64,000 nt of DNA from UBA1783 sp964449115. GTDB taxonomy: Bacteria; Bacillota_I; Bacilli_A; Erysipelotrichales; Erysipelotrichaceae. The stretch covers positions 8,264 to 72,263 of the forward strand of contig CAYUXW010000005.1 of the NCBI GenBank assembly GCA_964449115.1, given 5' to 3'. The first letter of the stretch is position 1. Each line of letters opens with the position of its first letter. Shown here in pieces: positions 25,690 to 35,745 of the stretch. Under the pieces are notes generated by a model that worked only from the letters and a program-made list of their open reading frames with translations, made no database searches and was not told where the DNA came from. Position numbers and translations under genes: made by a program.

Positions 25690-27189
25690 CTAAATCTTTT
25701 CTGCTTTAATTGGATCTGGCTGTTTCCAGAAGAAGGCAGAATTGTTCTTACTTTCAACATCTATCTTTCCATTATGGAAGTTAAATACATATGTATCTTC
25801 AATACAGGTTTCTACCCATCTTCCATGGACAATAAGTTTGTTCTGCTCATCAAAGTAGCCATCACCAAGATAGATTTGAGTTAAATCTTCTGGTTTTCCA
25901 AGATAATTGGTAAATCTGGTTCCATTAGTCGCAAATCTGATGGCTTCTTTTTTTCCTGATTTAGTTTCAAAATGCCAGACAAAACCATAGTCATCAAAAT
26001 CAAAATGGAATGTATCGATATTATCAGCAGGCTGTCCTGACATAAAGTTGCCTCCAAATGGAGTTAATATGCCACTGGTCAGTTTGTATTTTATCCCTGT
26101 CACTTCCCTTATAACCGGGCTGAATGGCTGACATAATGGATTACCAATATTCAATCTTTTCAGCTTGTGATTTAATTTGTCATAAGCTTCCCTGTTTTCT
26201 GGTAGCGAACTGTTTTCAGTAACCTTATCTACAAAATCCCAGGTAATATCCAGAGTAGCCTGAGCCCAGTGAGCACCTGCTGCTGTTTCGGTAATACCAA
26301 TTATCATATCCTGTTCTGGAAGCACAATGGTAAATTGACCCATTGCTCCATCAGCGCGATATGCTCTATCGGGCTTGCACATCCAGATTTGAAAACCATA
26401 TCCTAAAAAGTTATCTGATGCTGCTGGATTATTGATAGCTTCAGTTGCTGAATCATTTTGATTGCTGATGGCTAATTTAACATAGTCTTCAGCCAGGATT
26501 CTTTCATTTTCCCACATGCCACCATCAGCATATAGCTTCATCAGTCTGAAATTATCTTCCAAAGTGGCAAACAATCCCCCACCGCCAACTTCCATTCCAT
26601 CAGGCATGCAGGCCCAACGCAGGTTATCAGGATTAATTCCAATTTTGTTGAATAATCTTGGAGTCAGATAATCATGCAGACCAAGCCCTGTTTTTTTACG
26701 GACAATAGCCCCAAGCATGGTAGAACCTGTTGAATTATACATATAGGTTGTACCAGGTTTGTGATTAACTGGGGTATGAAGAAATTCTCTAATCCAATCT
26801 TCGCTTGGTTTAGGCATTGTATCCATGCCACAGCCCATACATAAAACATCAAAAACTGTTAAAAGTTTTAAATTTTCACTTGGATTTTCTGGTGCTTCAT
26901 CAGGAAAAATGTCAATTAAACGCTCGTTTAAATCCAAGATTCCTTCAGTATAGGCAATACCGACCGCTGTTGCGGCATAGGTTTTAGTATGACTCTGTAA
27001 ACCATGACGTAAATTAGGGCCATAGGGAGTCCACCAGCCTTGAGCAATCAGTTTATTATGACGCATAATCATTAAACCATGCATCTCGGTTTGACTTTTT
27101 TCTAGATTGTCTATATATTCGCAGATCAATTCACTAGGAATACCGACCTGTTCTGGGGTTGCTGTTTCAAATGGTTTTCTATATTCCAT
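25690..27189 (-). CDS. Beta-lactamase-fold serine hydrolase (class C-like esterase)
   Basis: 499 residues without a signal peptide. The SxxK motif is S-H-T-K in GLQSHTKTYAATAV (near residue 87), the YxN motif is in TTYMYNSTGSTMLG, and a GGGGLFATLEDNFRL helix follows. A C-terminal beta-rich extension of about 150 residues is extra to the core. Members of this family include esterases, D-peptidases and carbohydrate esterases. True beta-lactamases would be exported. With the surrounding sugar transporter and esterases, a cytoplasmic esterase on an imported substrate is the best guess. It starts four bases after the permease stop. Confidence 0.8.
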   Translation of the reverse strand: MEYRKPFETATPEQVGIPSELICEYIDNLEKSQTEMHGLMIMRHNKLIAQGWWTPYGPNLRHGLQSHTKTYAATAVGIAYTEGILDLNERLIDIFPDEAPENPSENLKLLTVFDVLCMGCGMDTMPKPSEDWIREFLHTPVNHKPGTTYMYNSTGSTMLGAIVRKKTGLGLHDYLTPRLFNKIGINPDNLRWACMPDGMEVGGGGLFATLEDNFRLMKLYADGGMWENERILAEDYVKLAISNQNDSATEAINNPAASDNFLGYGFQIWMCKPDRAYRADGAMGQFTIVLPEQDMIIGITETAAGAHWAQATLDITWDFVDKVTENSSLPENREAYDKLNHKLKRLNIGNPLCQPFSPVIREVTGIKYKLTSGILTPFGGNFMSGQPADNIDTFHFDFDDYGFVWHFETKSGKKEAIRFATNGTRFTNYLGKPEDLTQIYLGDGYFDEQNKLIVHGRWVETCIEDTYVFNFHNGKIDVESKNNSAFFWKQPDPIKAEKI

Positions 27190-27193
27190 AATA

Positions 27194-28108
27194 TTATCCT
27201 TTAACTCCTCCTATTACCATTCCTTTAATTAATTCCTTTTGAATAAATGGATAGACCATCAGAATTGGAATCAAAGCAATAATCGCAATAGCCATACGGG
27301 CGCTTTCTGTTGGCAGACTTCTTTGAGCCAGCAATATTGCTTCATTGGACAAATCCGTAGTTTTTAAAAACTGAATACTGTCCATCAGTTTTTTCAGATA
27401 AACCTGAATAGTTAACAATTTCTGATCTTTAATATAATACAAGCCACTTGTCCAGTTATTCCAATAACCTAATGCTGCAAACAGTCCGATTGTCGTCATG
27501 ATTGGTTTTGAAAGTGGCACCATTATTCTGGAATATATAGTCCAGTCTTTAGCCCCATCCAGGCGGGCTGCTTCAATAATGGAATATGGAACATTGGCTA
27601 AGAAATAGTTTCTTACCATCAATACACCCATCCCATTCATCAAAGCACCAGGAATTATGTAAGCCCACAAAGTATCTTTGATATTGAAAATTCTAGTCCA
27701 TACAATATAGGTAGCTGTCATGCCACCATTAAATAACATCGTAAAAAACAGGATAAAGGCAAAAATATTTCTCGGTTTGAAATCTCTTCTTGAAAGTGGA
27801 TAGGCAAACATTGAAGTGATGGTCAGATTCATTATTGTTCCAATTACTGTTACGATAATTGTTAAACTGTAGGCTCTGGTTATAGTTGCTCTTTTTGCCC
27901 ACATAAAGGCATAGGCATCTAAAGACCACTGATCAGGTATAAAACGATAGCCCTGTAAAAGCGAATTCTCTGATGAAAATGAAACAGTAAGCATCAATAT
28001 CAATGGAACAACACAAAACAAAGCAAGAAGAATCATTACTACTAAAGCCAGATAATGAAACTCTTTTTCACCTTTCATCAATAATATTTTATTTTTCTTT
28101 TCTTTCAT
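27194..28108 (-). CDS. Carbohydrate ABC transporter permease, LplC-like (CUT1)
   Basis: 304 residues with six membrane helices. The EAA loop that docks the ATPase is EAARLDGAKDWTIYSRIMVP in the last third. The N-terminal cytoplasmic KEKKNKILL and first helix are typical of the MalG/LplC subunit. It forms a heterodimer with the permease encoded at 28120-29091, whose stop lies 11 bases upstream. Substrates of LplBC-type permeases are oligosaccharides or glycosides; the exact one is unknown. Confidence 0.92.
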   Translation of the reverse strand: MKEKKNKILLMKGEKEFHYLALVVMILLALFCVVPLILMLTVSFSSENSLLQGYRFIPDQWSLDAYAFMWAKRATITRAYSLTIIVTVIGTIMNLTITSMFAYPLSRRDFKPRNIFAFILFFTMLFNGGMTATYIVWTRIFNIKDTLWAYIIPGALMNGMGVLMVRNYFLANVPYSIIEAARLDGAKDWTIYSRIMVPLSKPIMTTIGLFAALGYWNNWTSGLYYIKDQKLLTIQVYLKKLMDSIQFLKTTDLSNEAILLAQRSLPTESARMAIAIIALIPILMVYPFIQKELIKGMVIGGVKG

Positions 28109-28119
28109 AAATATTACTC

Positions 28120-29091
28120 CTAGAATAGCGAATTCTCTGGATTAATCTTTCTAACCATTAAATTCGATAGCAGCACCAAGGCAAATCCAATAACCGCCTG
28201 AAAGACTGAAGCAGCTGAAGACTGCCCAATATTATTGGTAAGCATCAAGGCACGATAAACAAAGGTATCAATTGTCTGAGTAGTACTGTAAAGCATACCA
28301 TTACCCAGTGGCACCTGATAAAACAGACCAAAGTCTGAATTAAAGATACGACCAATCGACAAAAGCAACATCATCGTAATCATCGGTTTTAACAGTGGTA
28401 AAGTGATATATTTGATTTCCTCCCACTTATTGGCACCATCAATTTTGGCTGATTCATACAGTCCTTTATCAATACCGCCAATTGAGGCCATATAGATAAT
28501 CGAACTCTGCCCGGCATTCTGCCACAGATGAACAATTGTCAGAATCAGTGGCCAATACTTGGCCGATGTATACCAGGCAATTGGATTATCCTTGAAAATT
28601 GTTGTATTGAAATAACCATAACTGTGACTTAAAAAGGCATATACTAAAAATGACAGAATAACTGCAGAAACCATTGAAGGGAAACAGATAACCGGCTGAA
28701 TAACCTTGGCAATCTTTCTTTTTGCTATTTCGTTCATACACAGGGCGATGAAAATTGCGACAACAAGGTCCAGCACAATCCAGAAAGCATTATAAAGAAG
28801 CGTGTTTCGAATCATAATAAAGGCATCTTTCGTCTTGAATAAATATTCAAAGTTGTCAAATCCAACCCATGGGCTGTTAAATATACCAACAGCAAAATTT
28901 ATCCTTTTGAAAGCTATGGCGATTCCAAACATCGGCATGTAGTTGTTGCAGACAAGATAGATCAATCCTGGCAACATCATAAGATAAAGTGGAAAATCAT
29001 TTTTGAACTTTTCTTTTCGATGAAGTTTTTTCTGTTGTTTTAAAACATCATCAAATTCAGAAATATGGTTCTGATTTGTTTTTGACATCAT
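28120..29091 (-). CDS. Carbohydrate ABC transporter permease, LplB-like (CUT1)
   Basis: 323 residues. A charged N-terminus of about 35 residues is followed by six membrane helices, including PLYLMMLPGLIYLV. The EAA loop reads ESAKIDGANKWEEIKYITLP near residue 215. It is the MalF/LplB-type partner of the next gene. AAGGGGGAT precedes the ATG. It belongs to the operon running from 34686 to 22873. Confidence 0.92.
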   Translation of the reverse strand: MMSKTNQNHISEFDDVLKQQKKLHRKEKFKNDFPLYLMMLPGLIYLVCNNYMPMFGIAIAFKRINFAVGIFNSPWVGFDNFEYLFKTKDAFIMIRNTLLYNAFWIVLDLVVAIFIALCMNEIAKRKIAKVIQPVICFPSMVSAVILSFLVYAFLSHSYGYFNTTIFKDNPIAWYTSAKYWPLILTIVHLWQNAGQSSIIYMASIGGIDKGLYESAKIDGANKWEEIKYITLPLLKPMITMMLLLSIGRIFNSDFGLFYQVPLGNGMLYSTTQTIDTFVYRALMLTNNIGQSSAASVFQAVIGFALVLLSNLMVRKINPENSLF

Positions 29092-29167
29092 ATCCCCCTT
29101 TTCTAATCGCTAATCCTTATTTTAATCTTACTGTTTAAAGCTAGACAGTTCATTAAAAAAAGTACAC

Positions 29168-29854
29168 TTAATTATTCATTTTATAATCACTTAACATCTG
29201 TATTACAAATTTTACCGCCGCATCCATATTCATAGCTCTGCTGCAGATACCTAAAACAACATCATTGTGGTAATAACCTGCTTTATGAATTATGGAATCA
29301 GCATGTATTACTATTCCCACAGGTATTAGTTGACCGCTACTGTCCTGATAGTAATACAGATCCTTGGACCATTTATCCAGCAGGTCCTTTTCAATATAAT
29401 TATCTAAATTTGCATAAGCTCCCTGCTGAACAAATAATTCAAAATAGATTTCTTCAGCTATAAAAATATCTAAATCGCTGATAGTAAATAAAGCATTAAG
29501 ATACTGAAGAGTTTCACTTTCAGCCTGCTGGTTATTTTCCTGGCCTAATATTAAATCAGCAGTAATATCGACAACCTTGCCCTCCATATCAATGCCTGCT
29601 TCTTTTAATTCTCTGGCAAAGACAGTATCGTCACATTCAAAAAACTGGTCATTGCTGTTAACCATCACAACATACATGGCCACATTTTCTTTTCCCAAAT
29701 TACTGATAAATGAAATCAGTGAAATGCTTACTGTCACAAGCACAACAATAATCGGAATTTTATAATAATCCCAGATAAACTGTATTTTTTCCTTGTTGCT
29801 GTTCATCACTGATATTTTTTCAATATCTGATTTAAACTGTTTTTTAATGTTCAT
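29168..29854 (-). CDS. Membrane-anchored protein of unknown function in the uptake operon
   Basis: I do not recognise a named family. 228 residues: a charged N-terminus of 32 residues, one membrane helix at about 33-52 (IPIIVVLVTVSISLISFI), and an external domain of about 175 residues. Parts of that domain read like a shortened solute-binding protein: DLDIFIAEEIYFELF followed by GAYANLDNYIEKDLLDKW, as in binding proteins where a ligand loop precedes 'LDxYI'. The start overlaps the response-regulator stop by four bases (ATGA), so it is translated with YesN. An accessory sensor or substrate-presenting anchor is possible. Confidence 0.65.
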   Translation of the reverse strand: MNIKKQFKSDIEKISVMNSNKEKIQFIWDYYKIPIIVVLVTVSISLISFISNLGKENVAMYVVMVNSNDQFFECDDTVFARELKEAGIDMEGKVVDITADLILGQENNQQAESETLQYLNALFTISDLDIFIAEEIYFELFVQQGAYANLDNYIEKDLLDKWSKDLYYYQDSSGQLIPVGIVIHADSIIHKAGYYHNDVVLGICSRAMNMDAAVKFVIQMLSDYKMNN

Positions 29855-31425
29855 TGCTTATTCTCTTCTTTTTCATTACGCCAATAGTAAGGACTTGAAC
29901 CTACCATCTTATGAAAGACAGTTGAAAAATATGAAATGTTCAAATAACCTACATAGGAAGCAATTTCGCTGACTGACATCGTAGTAGAATGAAGTAGTCT
30001 TTTAGCCTCTTCAATTCTCAGCTGATTAATATACTCTCTTAAATTGATACCCATCTTGTTTTTAAATAGTTTTGACAGATAGTTTGGAGTCACAAAAGCT
30101 ACAGCTGCTACATCTTCACGGTCGATATTTTCTCGATAGTTATCATTAACATATTTAATGGCTCTGGCCATAACATTTTCTGATTCATATTTCTTATGCA
30201 GTTTATCCTGCTGTAGTTGGAACAGAGCATCACAGTAAGCCAATAGACCACTTTTATCTTTTTCCGATTTATCATCAAGTTTCATTAATCCTTCATCCAT
30301 AAATACCGTATTTGTCGGAAATCCATTGTCATTAAAATAAACAATAAATATATTAATCAGATTTTTACGGAAGCTTATCAACTCATCTGGGTCGTTATTT
30401 AATTTATCTATTAAGATTCGGATATATTCATGATATCCTTCAAAATCACGTTTTTTCAAATACCAGAGTACCTGATCCTGTTTAAGTTTGTTTCTTTGAC
30501 CTATATACTGACTGATATCCTGATTTTGAAACATTATAGCCCCGGCACTGTAGCGAACTTTTCTAATCTTACTGTAAAGATCTTTAACAATATCAGAAAC
30601 CTGATAGAACTGAAATGGATTGCTGATAATTATTACTGGACGTAAAGAATAATTATCTTCACAAAACCCAATCAGATTCTGGCATCTTTGATAAATTTCT
30701 TCATCTGGCTGGTTTCCTCTGACAAAACAGATTGACCAGATAAAACGATCATCCGAATTTACAACAGTATATCCTGACCCAACATGGTCCATTAGCGCCT
30801 CATTATGAGCTTTTTCCAAAGTGAATATTAGCATCTCCTTACTCCAGGTTTTTATAATAGCTTCAGTAATATCTGAACAGCTGAAAACGATTCTCCAATA
30901 GCTTGAAGCATCAAAATCAACTTTATGGTAACCTAGTGAAGCATCAACCATATCTTTATTTCTACCCAAAACACCATCACAGGCCTGACGGAATACTTGC
31001 GAAAGTATTGCCTCATACTGAACCTGTGTTCGTGATGGTATTACTGCTTTTTTACTTTTAACCTTGGCAACCATTTCCTGAATACATGTCTTTACTTCAT
31101 CCAACTCCAAAGGCTTTGTCAAATAGCGGGTTACACCATACTGAATCGCGATTTTCGCATATTCAAATTCTTCATAGCAGGTTAAAAAAGAAAACTCAAT
31201 ATCATATTTTTTCTCAGCAACATACCTGAGCACTTCAATACCATCAGTTATCGGCATTCCAATATCACATAAAATTAAATCAGGTTTTTCATTATCGATA
31301 ATCTGCTTGGCCATTTCCCCATTGTATGCTCTTAAAAGCTCTGATATACCTAATTGTTGCCAGTTTAATTGACTTTGAATAACATCAATAGTAGAAATAT
31401 CATCATCACATACCAGTAGTTTCAT
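29851..31425 (-). CDS. YesN-type response regulator with AraC DNA-binding domain
   Basis: 524 residues. The receiver domain (1-125) has acidic residues D7-D9, phospho-acceptor D54 in LILCDIGMP, Thr in SFLTCYEE and the TKP Lys near 109. A long middle region of about 270 residues links to a C-terminal AraC/XylS pair of helix-turn-helices (YVNDNYRENIDREDVA ... IASYVGYLNISYFSTVFHK). It overlaps the kinase gene by 20 bases. The likely target is the promoter upstream of the binding-protein gene at 34686, switched on by the sugar sensed by the kinase. Confidence 0.93.
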   Translation of the reverse strand: MKLLVCDDDISTIDVIQSQLNWQQLGISELLRAYNGEMAKQIIDNEKPDLILCDIGMPITDGIEVLRYVAEKKYDIEFSFLTCYEEFEYAKIAIQYGVTRYLTKPLELDEVKTCIQEMVAKVKSKKAVIPSRTQVQYEAILSQVFRQACDGVLGRNKDMVDASLGYHKVDFDASSYWRIVFSCSDITEAIIKTWSKEMLIFTLEKAHNEALMDHVGSGYTVVNSDDRFIWSICFVRGNQPDEEIYQRCQNLIGFCEDNYSLRPVIIISNPFQFYQVSDIVKDLYSKIRKVRYSAGAIMFQNQDISQYIGQRNKLKQDQVLWYLKKRDFEGYHEYIRILIDKLNNDPDELISFRKNLINIFIVYFNDNGFPTNTVFMDEGLMKLDDKSEKDKSGLLAYCDALFQLQQDKLHKKYESENVMARAIKYVNDNYRENIDREDVAAVAFVTPNYLSKLFKNKMGINLREYINQLRIEEAKRLLHSTTMSVSEIASYVGYLNISYFSTVFHKMVGSSPYYWRNEKEENKQ

Positions 31426-33118
31426 CTTCTTCCTCCATTACAGGGATCAGCATTTCAACATGAGCTCCCTTATCGCTGTTTGATAGTCGCAGTAAGTCAT
31501 TACGACGATAAATTAAATTTAAAGTATAACGCACATTTGTCAATCCAAGATGTTCTTTGGTAAACAGCTCCTGTTCACTTATTTCTTCCAGTTTTTCTAG
31601 AATCTCTTCTGTAAAACCAGGACCATTATCTTCTTCTATTAACCTTACACCCTTAAAACCTGCAAACTCAACAAACTCTCCGCTTATTTTAATGACCATC
31701 GTATCTACCAGTGTCATGGCATGTTTAAATGAGTTTTCCACCAGTGAGAATAAGGTTAAATATGGTATATTTATATTTTTAATTTCCTCAGGGCAATCAT
31801 AAATTATTTCAATACTCTTAGGAAAACGAATTTTCTGCATCTTTACGTAGTTGTCAATATGTTCAAGTTCTTCACCAATAGTTGTCCAATCGGAAGAAGT
31901 ATGTAACATATATCTGGTAAACTTGGCAAAGGCCGAAATATAGCTGCGCATTGTTTCTGGTTTAGAGGTATAGGTCATATTGCTGATAGTTGTTATGCCA
32001 TTCAAAAAGGTATGTGGTTTCATCTGAGCTCTGAGCATCTTCAGATAGTTTTCTTCTCTTTTAAGCTTTTCATCATACTTTTCAATCGTTAAAGTGCCAA
32101 TTTTTTCACTCATTTCATTAAAACTGGTGAACAGGTCTTCAAATTCACTGCTTCCAGCTGAAGCTATATCTAAGCGATAGTCTAAATTTGACCCTGAAAG
32201 CTGACGATTGGCTTCAAATAGCTGCTGTGTCGGCTTACTGACTTTATTTACTATAAAGTAATAAAGAAAAATAGCTAAAATAATACAGGCAGCACTGACC
32301 AGAATTAAAAATATAAATGACAGACTCCAGGTTTTCCAGGCTGGTACAGGTTTGGTAATGTAAACTATCTGGGCATCAGCATATCGTTGCTCATCAATTG
32401 AAACAGCATAGCCCTCAACAAAATCGTTATCATTTTCAGCACTGTCAATCAGATATTCTAACTTTTTATCACCAAATAGATAAAAACATCTTTCATCATT
32501 AACAATAAATCCACTTTCATTATCAATGGTATCATCATGACTGTAATACAATTCAACATCGCTGACCACTCCTACCACATAACGTCCCAGGCGAACCGCT
32601 TTATAATAAAAACCATGATTGCTGATTTCTATCAGCTGCCAGCTGGGATCTGAAACAGAACTGGTATTATTAACACTGTTCATTCTTAAATATAGTTTCA
32701 GATAATAGGTCATTTCTGTTGTAACATAACCGTTATTGTAGTATAGATAAATATCATTTTCCGGATCAAGGATGAACATTGCTGTAATGTCGGATGATGA
32801 AATAATTTTTAAATTGATAGCTTCACCAATTTTACGATTCTGATTATAGTCCATCGGTGTTGCCCCTTTGCGGACATCTACACTGTTATAGAGGGTCGAT
32901 GATAAATCATAGATATGTTCATACATACTATAAAGACGACTGTCAGTATTATGTGTCCATTGCTCAACTATACTGTTGTTACTGTTTAAAATTGTCTGGC
33001 CTAAAATGTTTCTATAGGTAAAAAAGGTCACAAGAAAAAACAAAACAGACGACGCCAGTATGCTTATCAGTAAAATCAACACTCTATTTATCCATGATTT
33101 ATTCATATTTACCCACAC
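31406..33118 (-). CDS. YesM-type sensor histidine kinase
   Basis: 570 residues. The first membrane helix is at about 12-35, an extracellular sensing domain spans about 36-265, the second helix is about 268-292, and a HAMP linker follows. The histidine kinase domain carries LRAQMKPHTFLNG, with the phosphorylated His in PHTFLN. The family consensus is closer to NPHFLYN. ATP-binding boxes are SLVENSFKHA, EEDNGPGF and EHLGLTNVRYTL. It pairs with the response regulator directly downstream. The family senses carbohydrates, often with the binding protein, and controls the neighbouring transporter. Confidence 0.92.
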   Translation of the reverse strand: MWVNMNKSWINRVLILLISILASSVLFFLVTFFTYRNILGQTILNSNNSIVEQWTHNTDSRLYSMYEHIYDLSSTLYNSVDVRKGATPMDYNQNRKIGEAINLKIISSSDITAMFILDPENDIYLYYNNGYVTTEMTYYLKLYLRMNSVNNTSSVSDPSWQLIEISNHGFYYKAVRLGRYVVGVVSDVELYYSHDDTIDNESGFIVNDERCFYLFGDKKLEYLIDSAENDNDFVEGYAVSIDEQRYADAQIVYITKPVPAWKTWSLSFIFLILVSAACIILAIFLYYFIVNKVSKPTQQLFEANRQLSGSNLDYRLDIASAGSSEFEDLFTSFNEMSEKIGTLTIEKYDEKLKREENYLKMLRAQMKPHTFLNGITTISNMTYTSKPETMRSYISAFAKFTRYMLHTSSDWTTIGEELEHIDNYVKMQKIRFPKSIEIIYDCPEEIKNINIPYLTLFSLVENSFKHAMTLVDTMVIKISGEFVEFAGFKGVRLIEEDNGPGFTEEILEKLEEISEQELFTKEHLGLTNVRYTLNLIYRRNDLLRLSNSDKGAHVEMLIPVMEEEDETTGM

Positions 33119-33144
33119 AATCTACCTTTACATTATAGCAATAA

Positions 33145-33168
33145 AAACAGGCAGTTATCTACCTGTTT
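33145..33168 (-). terminator. Partial terminator after the binding-protein gene
   Basis: AAACAGG / CCTGTTT, seven base pairs. On the minus strand it ends TTTTTATT. It lies between the binding protein and the kinase genes. Such hairpins commonly allow more binding protein than downstream products. Confidence 0.55.
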
Positions 33169-33192
33169 CTATTCTATGTTTATTGAATCGAA

Positions 33193-34686
33193 TTACTGAT
33201 TAGCTTTCAGCCACTCATCAACCTGAGCCTGATAATCGCTAATAATCTTATCAATACCTGCCGCTTCAAGAGCTGCCAAAAACTTAGGGTATTCAACTGC
33301 TGGATCAACATCACCGTACATCAAGACCCTGCTATACTGCTCTACAACGTTGTTAACAGCTGTTACTTCGTTCATAACATTGGTAGTTACAGGTGTAAAT
33401 CCATATAGAGGTGGAACCCATGCGTTTTCCATTAACACTTTACCATACTCAGTATCTGAACCACTGATACCTTCATCGCCTTCAAATGGCAATGCCTGGA
33501 ATCCGTTACCAATCATACCGCAAGAATATAGACAGTTATATGGAATTGAGTTGAAATCCAAACCTTCTGGATAACTTACCAAGGTGCGGTCTTCATTCCA
33601 GACATAGTCCTGTCCTTCAGCACCATAGATCAGAGTTAACCAGACATATGGGTCTGTATACAGCAGATTCATAAAACGAGCTGCATATTCAGGATGTTTA
33701 CAGGTATAAGAGATACCAATACCCAGTGTATCTGTTGATAAATCATCAATGCCGATTGTAACAGCACCAAATGTAGCACCGTAGGTATTCTGGTTAGTAA
33801 ACATTCTAGCAATGCCTGGAGCATCTGCTGAGTGTCCCATAATAACACCCTTGCTGCTTCCACCCATTACAACTGCATCATGACTTAAGGTATTGTTAGA
33901 ACCTTCTGGATCAGCATACCCCTTCTGACGGAATTCATAAGCTTTTTCAATAGCTGATTTGAAAGCATCAGAAGCATAGTAGTTAATCAGCTCAGTACTT
34001 TCTCCGACAGTAGCGGCAAAATTTCCAACTACAGAAGTGTGAGTTTTGAAGTTGTAAAGTCTGTTAAACTGATCACAGTATACCAAAAAATATTCATTAG
34101 GATAGACCTTTTTCAATTCAGCAAGCGCATCACCCAAAGAATCAATATCATGAATTTTTGATACGTCAACTCCTGCAGCCTCTACCAGAGTTTTGTCATA
34201 TACCCATTTCCAGTCCAATACTGTTCCGAAATAACGTGGCATCATATAGGTATGTCCAGCAAGCTTACCACTGCCGATAACATTACCAATAAGTTCTACT
34301 GCTCCTTTTAGTTCATTGTCAAGATAAGGATCAAGATTGACCAGATATCCTGAATCAACAAACTGAGCTAAAGTAAAGACCTGAATTAAGTCAGGTGAAT
34401 CATCACCAGGACTTGATAGTTCCATTGGTATGTTCTGTAAATAATCACCAATTGAAGTAATTGTCAAATCTAGAACATAATCTGTTTCACCTAATTCTTC
34501 CTTCAGATATCTGTTGATTTCATCCTCAACAGTCTGAACAGCTTCATTAGCTGGAACTATAAACAATGTTGACATATTAAGTTTTAGAACATAAGGTTCA
34601 TCGCCCTCTTTTTCTGGTTTCTTACAACCGACTAAGCCAGTCAGAAGAAGTAGAGCGGTTAATAAAACTAACAAAGATTTTTTCAT
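33193..34686 (-). CDS. Extracellular sugar-binding lipoprotein of the CUT1 transporter (LplA-like)
   Basis: 497 residues. The lipoprotein signal is at 1-21, with lipobox LVGC and a KKPEKEGDE linker, so it is tethered outside the membrane. The rest is a family-1 solute-binding fold of the usual LplA size, with aromatic-rich stretches (WKWVYDK, YVWLTLIYGAEGQDYVW) suited to sugar rings. It is the first gene of the ten-gene operon. GGGAGGA precedes the ATG. It is expected to deliver its ligand to the two permeases and perhaps to the kinase; the ligand is not known. Confidence 0.92.
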   Translation of the reverse strand: MKKSLLVLLTALLLLTGLVGCKKPEKEGDEPYVLKLNMSTLFIVPANEAVQTVEDEINRYLKEELGETDYVLDLTITSIGDYLQNIPMELSSPGDDSPDLIQVFTLAQFVDSGYLVNLDPYLDNELKGAVELIGNVIGSGKLAGHTYMMPRYFGTVLDWKWVYDKTLVEAAGVDVSKIHDIDSLGDALAELKKVYPNEYFLVYCDQFNRLYNFKTHTSVVGNFAATVGESTELINYYASDAFKSAIEKAYEFRQKGYADPEGSNNTLSHDAVVMGGSSKGVIMGHSADAPGIARMFTNQNTYGATFGAVTIGIDDLSTDTLGIGISYTCKHPEYAARFMNLLYTDPYVWLTLIYGAEGQDYVWNEDRTLVSYPEGLDFNSIPYNCLYSCGMIGNGFQALPFEGDEGISGSDTEYGKVLMENAWVPPLYGFTPVTTNVMNEVTAVNNVVEQYSRVLMYGDVDPAVEYPKFLAALEAAGIDKIISDYQAQVDEWLKANQ

Positions 34687-34926
34687 TATTAATATTCCTC
34701 CCTATAATGAGTATCCTCTATTCTTATTAAAACATACCCAAATATTCTATTCTTTAAAAAATGTCATCTTGTTTTCAAAAATAAAAGCATTTTTTAATAT
34801 ATTTAAGTTGGTTTAAAAATATTACTTGTTAATCTTTAAAATTAATGACACTTTTTTAATACTTTTTACTTCTATCTTCAATCTATAATAAGGTTGTTAG
34901 ATATTTAAAAAGAAAGGATGATAATC

Positions 34927-35724
34927 ATGTCAACACAACATGTTAAATTCAGATGTCCTTCACTGGTCAGCAACGGTGAATTCTATATCCATCTGCCCGA
35001 AAAGGAACCTCCATTTTTCATGTCTGATAACATTCACTATCAGAGGCCAACAAAAACACTGATTTTGCTTCATGGCTACAGCGGTGACTGTACAGACTGG
35101 CTTTATAATTCACCGGCTGCTGATTTCAGTCTCAAGTACAATCTGGCTGTCGTTATGCCAAGTGGTGGACTGAACTTCTATGTCGATAATAAAGCCACTG
35201 GACGGCAGTATGGCAAATTTATTGGTGAAGATCTGATTAAATATTTGCGTGATACCTATGGACTGGCAAATAGCAGTGAAGACACCTTTATTGGAGGTGC
35301 TTCAATGGGTGGTTTTGGTGCTCTTCATACAGCCTTGATGTATCCAGAAACTTTTGGTGGAGTTATCGCGCTGTCATCAGCTTTAATTATCTACCAGCTG
35401 AAAGATATGAAACCTGAGATGAAAGATCCGGTAATGGCTAATTATGAATATTATGTTGCTACTTTTGGTGATTTAACGAAAGCTGAAAACAGTGATCATA
35501 ATCCTGAAGTTCTTTATCTTAAAAATAAAAAAGCTGGAAAACCTCTTCCGAAAATCTATCTGGCCTGTGGAAATAAGGATTTTCTATTGAAACCTAATCA
35601 AAAGATGAGAGATTTTCTAATCAGTCAGGATGCTGATTTCATCTATGCAGAAGAAGATGGTCAACATAATTGGGATTTTTGGACTCCCCACGCCTACAAA
35701 GGTATTGAATATTTACTGAAATAA
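34927..35724 (+). CDS. Esterase D / acetyl-esterase family alpha/beta hydrolase
   Basis: 265 residues from the ATG at 34927; AAAGGA lies eight bases before it, so the ATG at 34918 is less likely. No signal peptide. The fold is alpha/beta hydrolase: LILLHGYSGDCTDW (oxyanion region), nucleophile elbow GGASMGGFGA, acid Asp in CGNKDFLL and His in EDGQHNWDFW. Family members hydrolyse acetyl, feruloyl and S-formyl esters. It is the first of a two-gene plus-strand unit with a type-B carboxylesterase, divergent from the sugar uptake operon. Confidence 0.88.
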   Translation: MSTQHVKFRCPSLVSNGEFYIHLPEKEPPFFMSDNIHYQRPTKTLILLHGYSGDCTDWLYNSPAADFSLKYNLAVVMPSGGLNFYVDNKATGRQYGKFIGEDLIKYLRDTYGLANSSEDTFIGGASMGGFGALHTALMYPETFGGVIALSSALIIYQLKDMKPEMKDPVMANYEYYVATFGDLTKAENSDHNPEVLYLKNKKAGKPLPKIYLACGNKDFLLKPNQKMRDFLISQDADFIYAEEDGQHNWDFWTPHAYKGIEYLLK

Positions 35725-35745
35725 TAAAAGGAGATAATAAATAAT

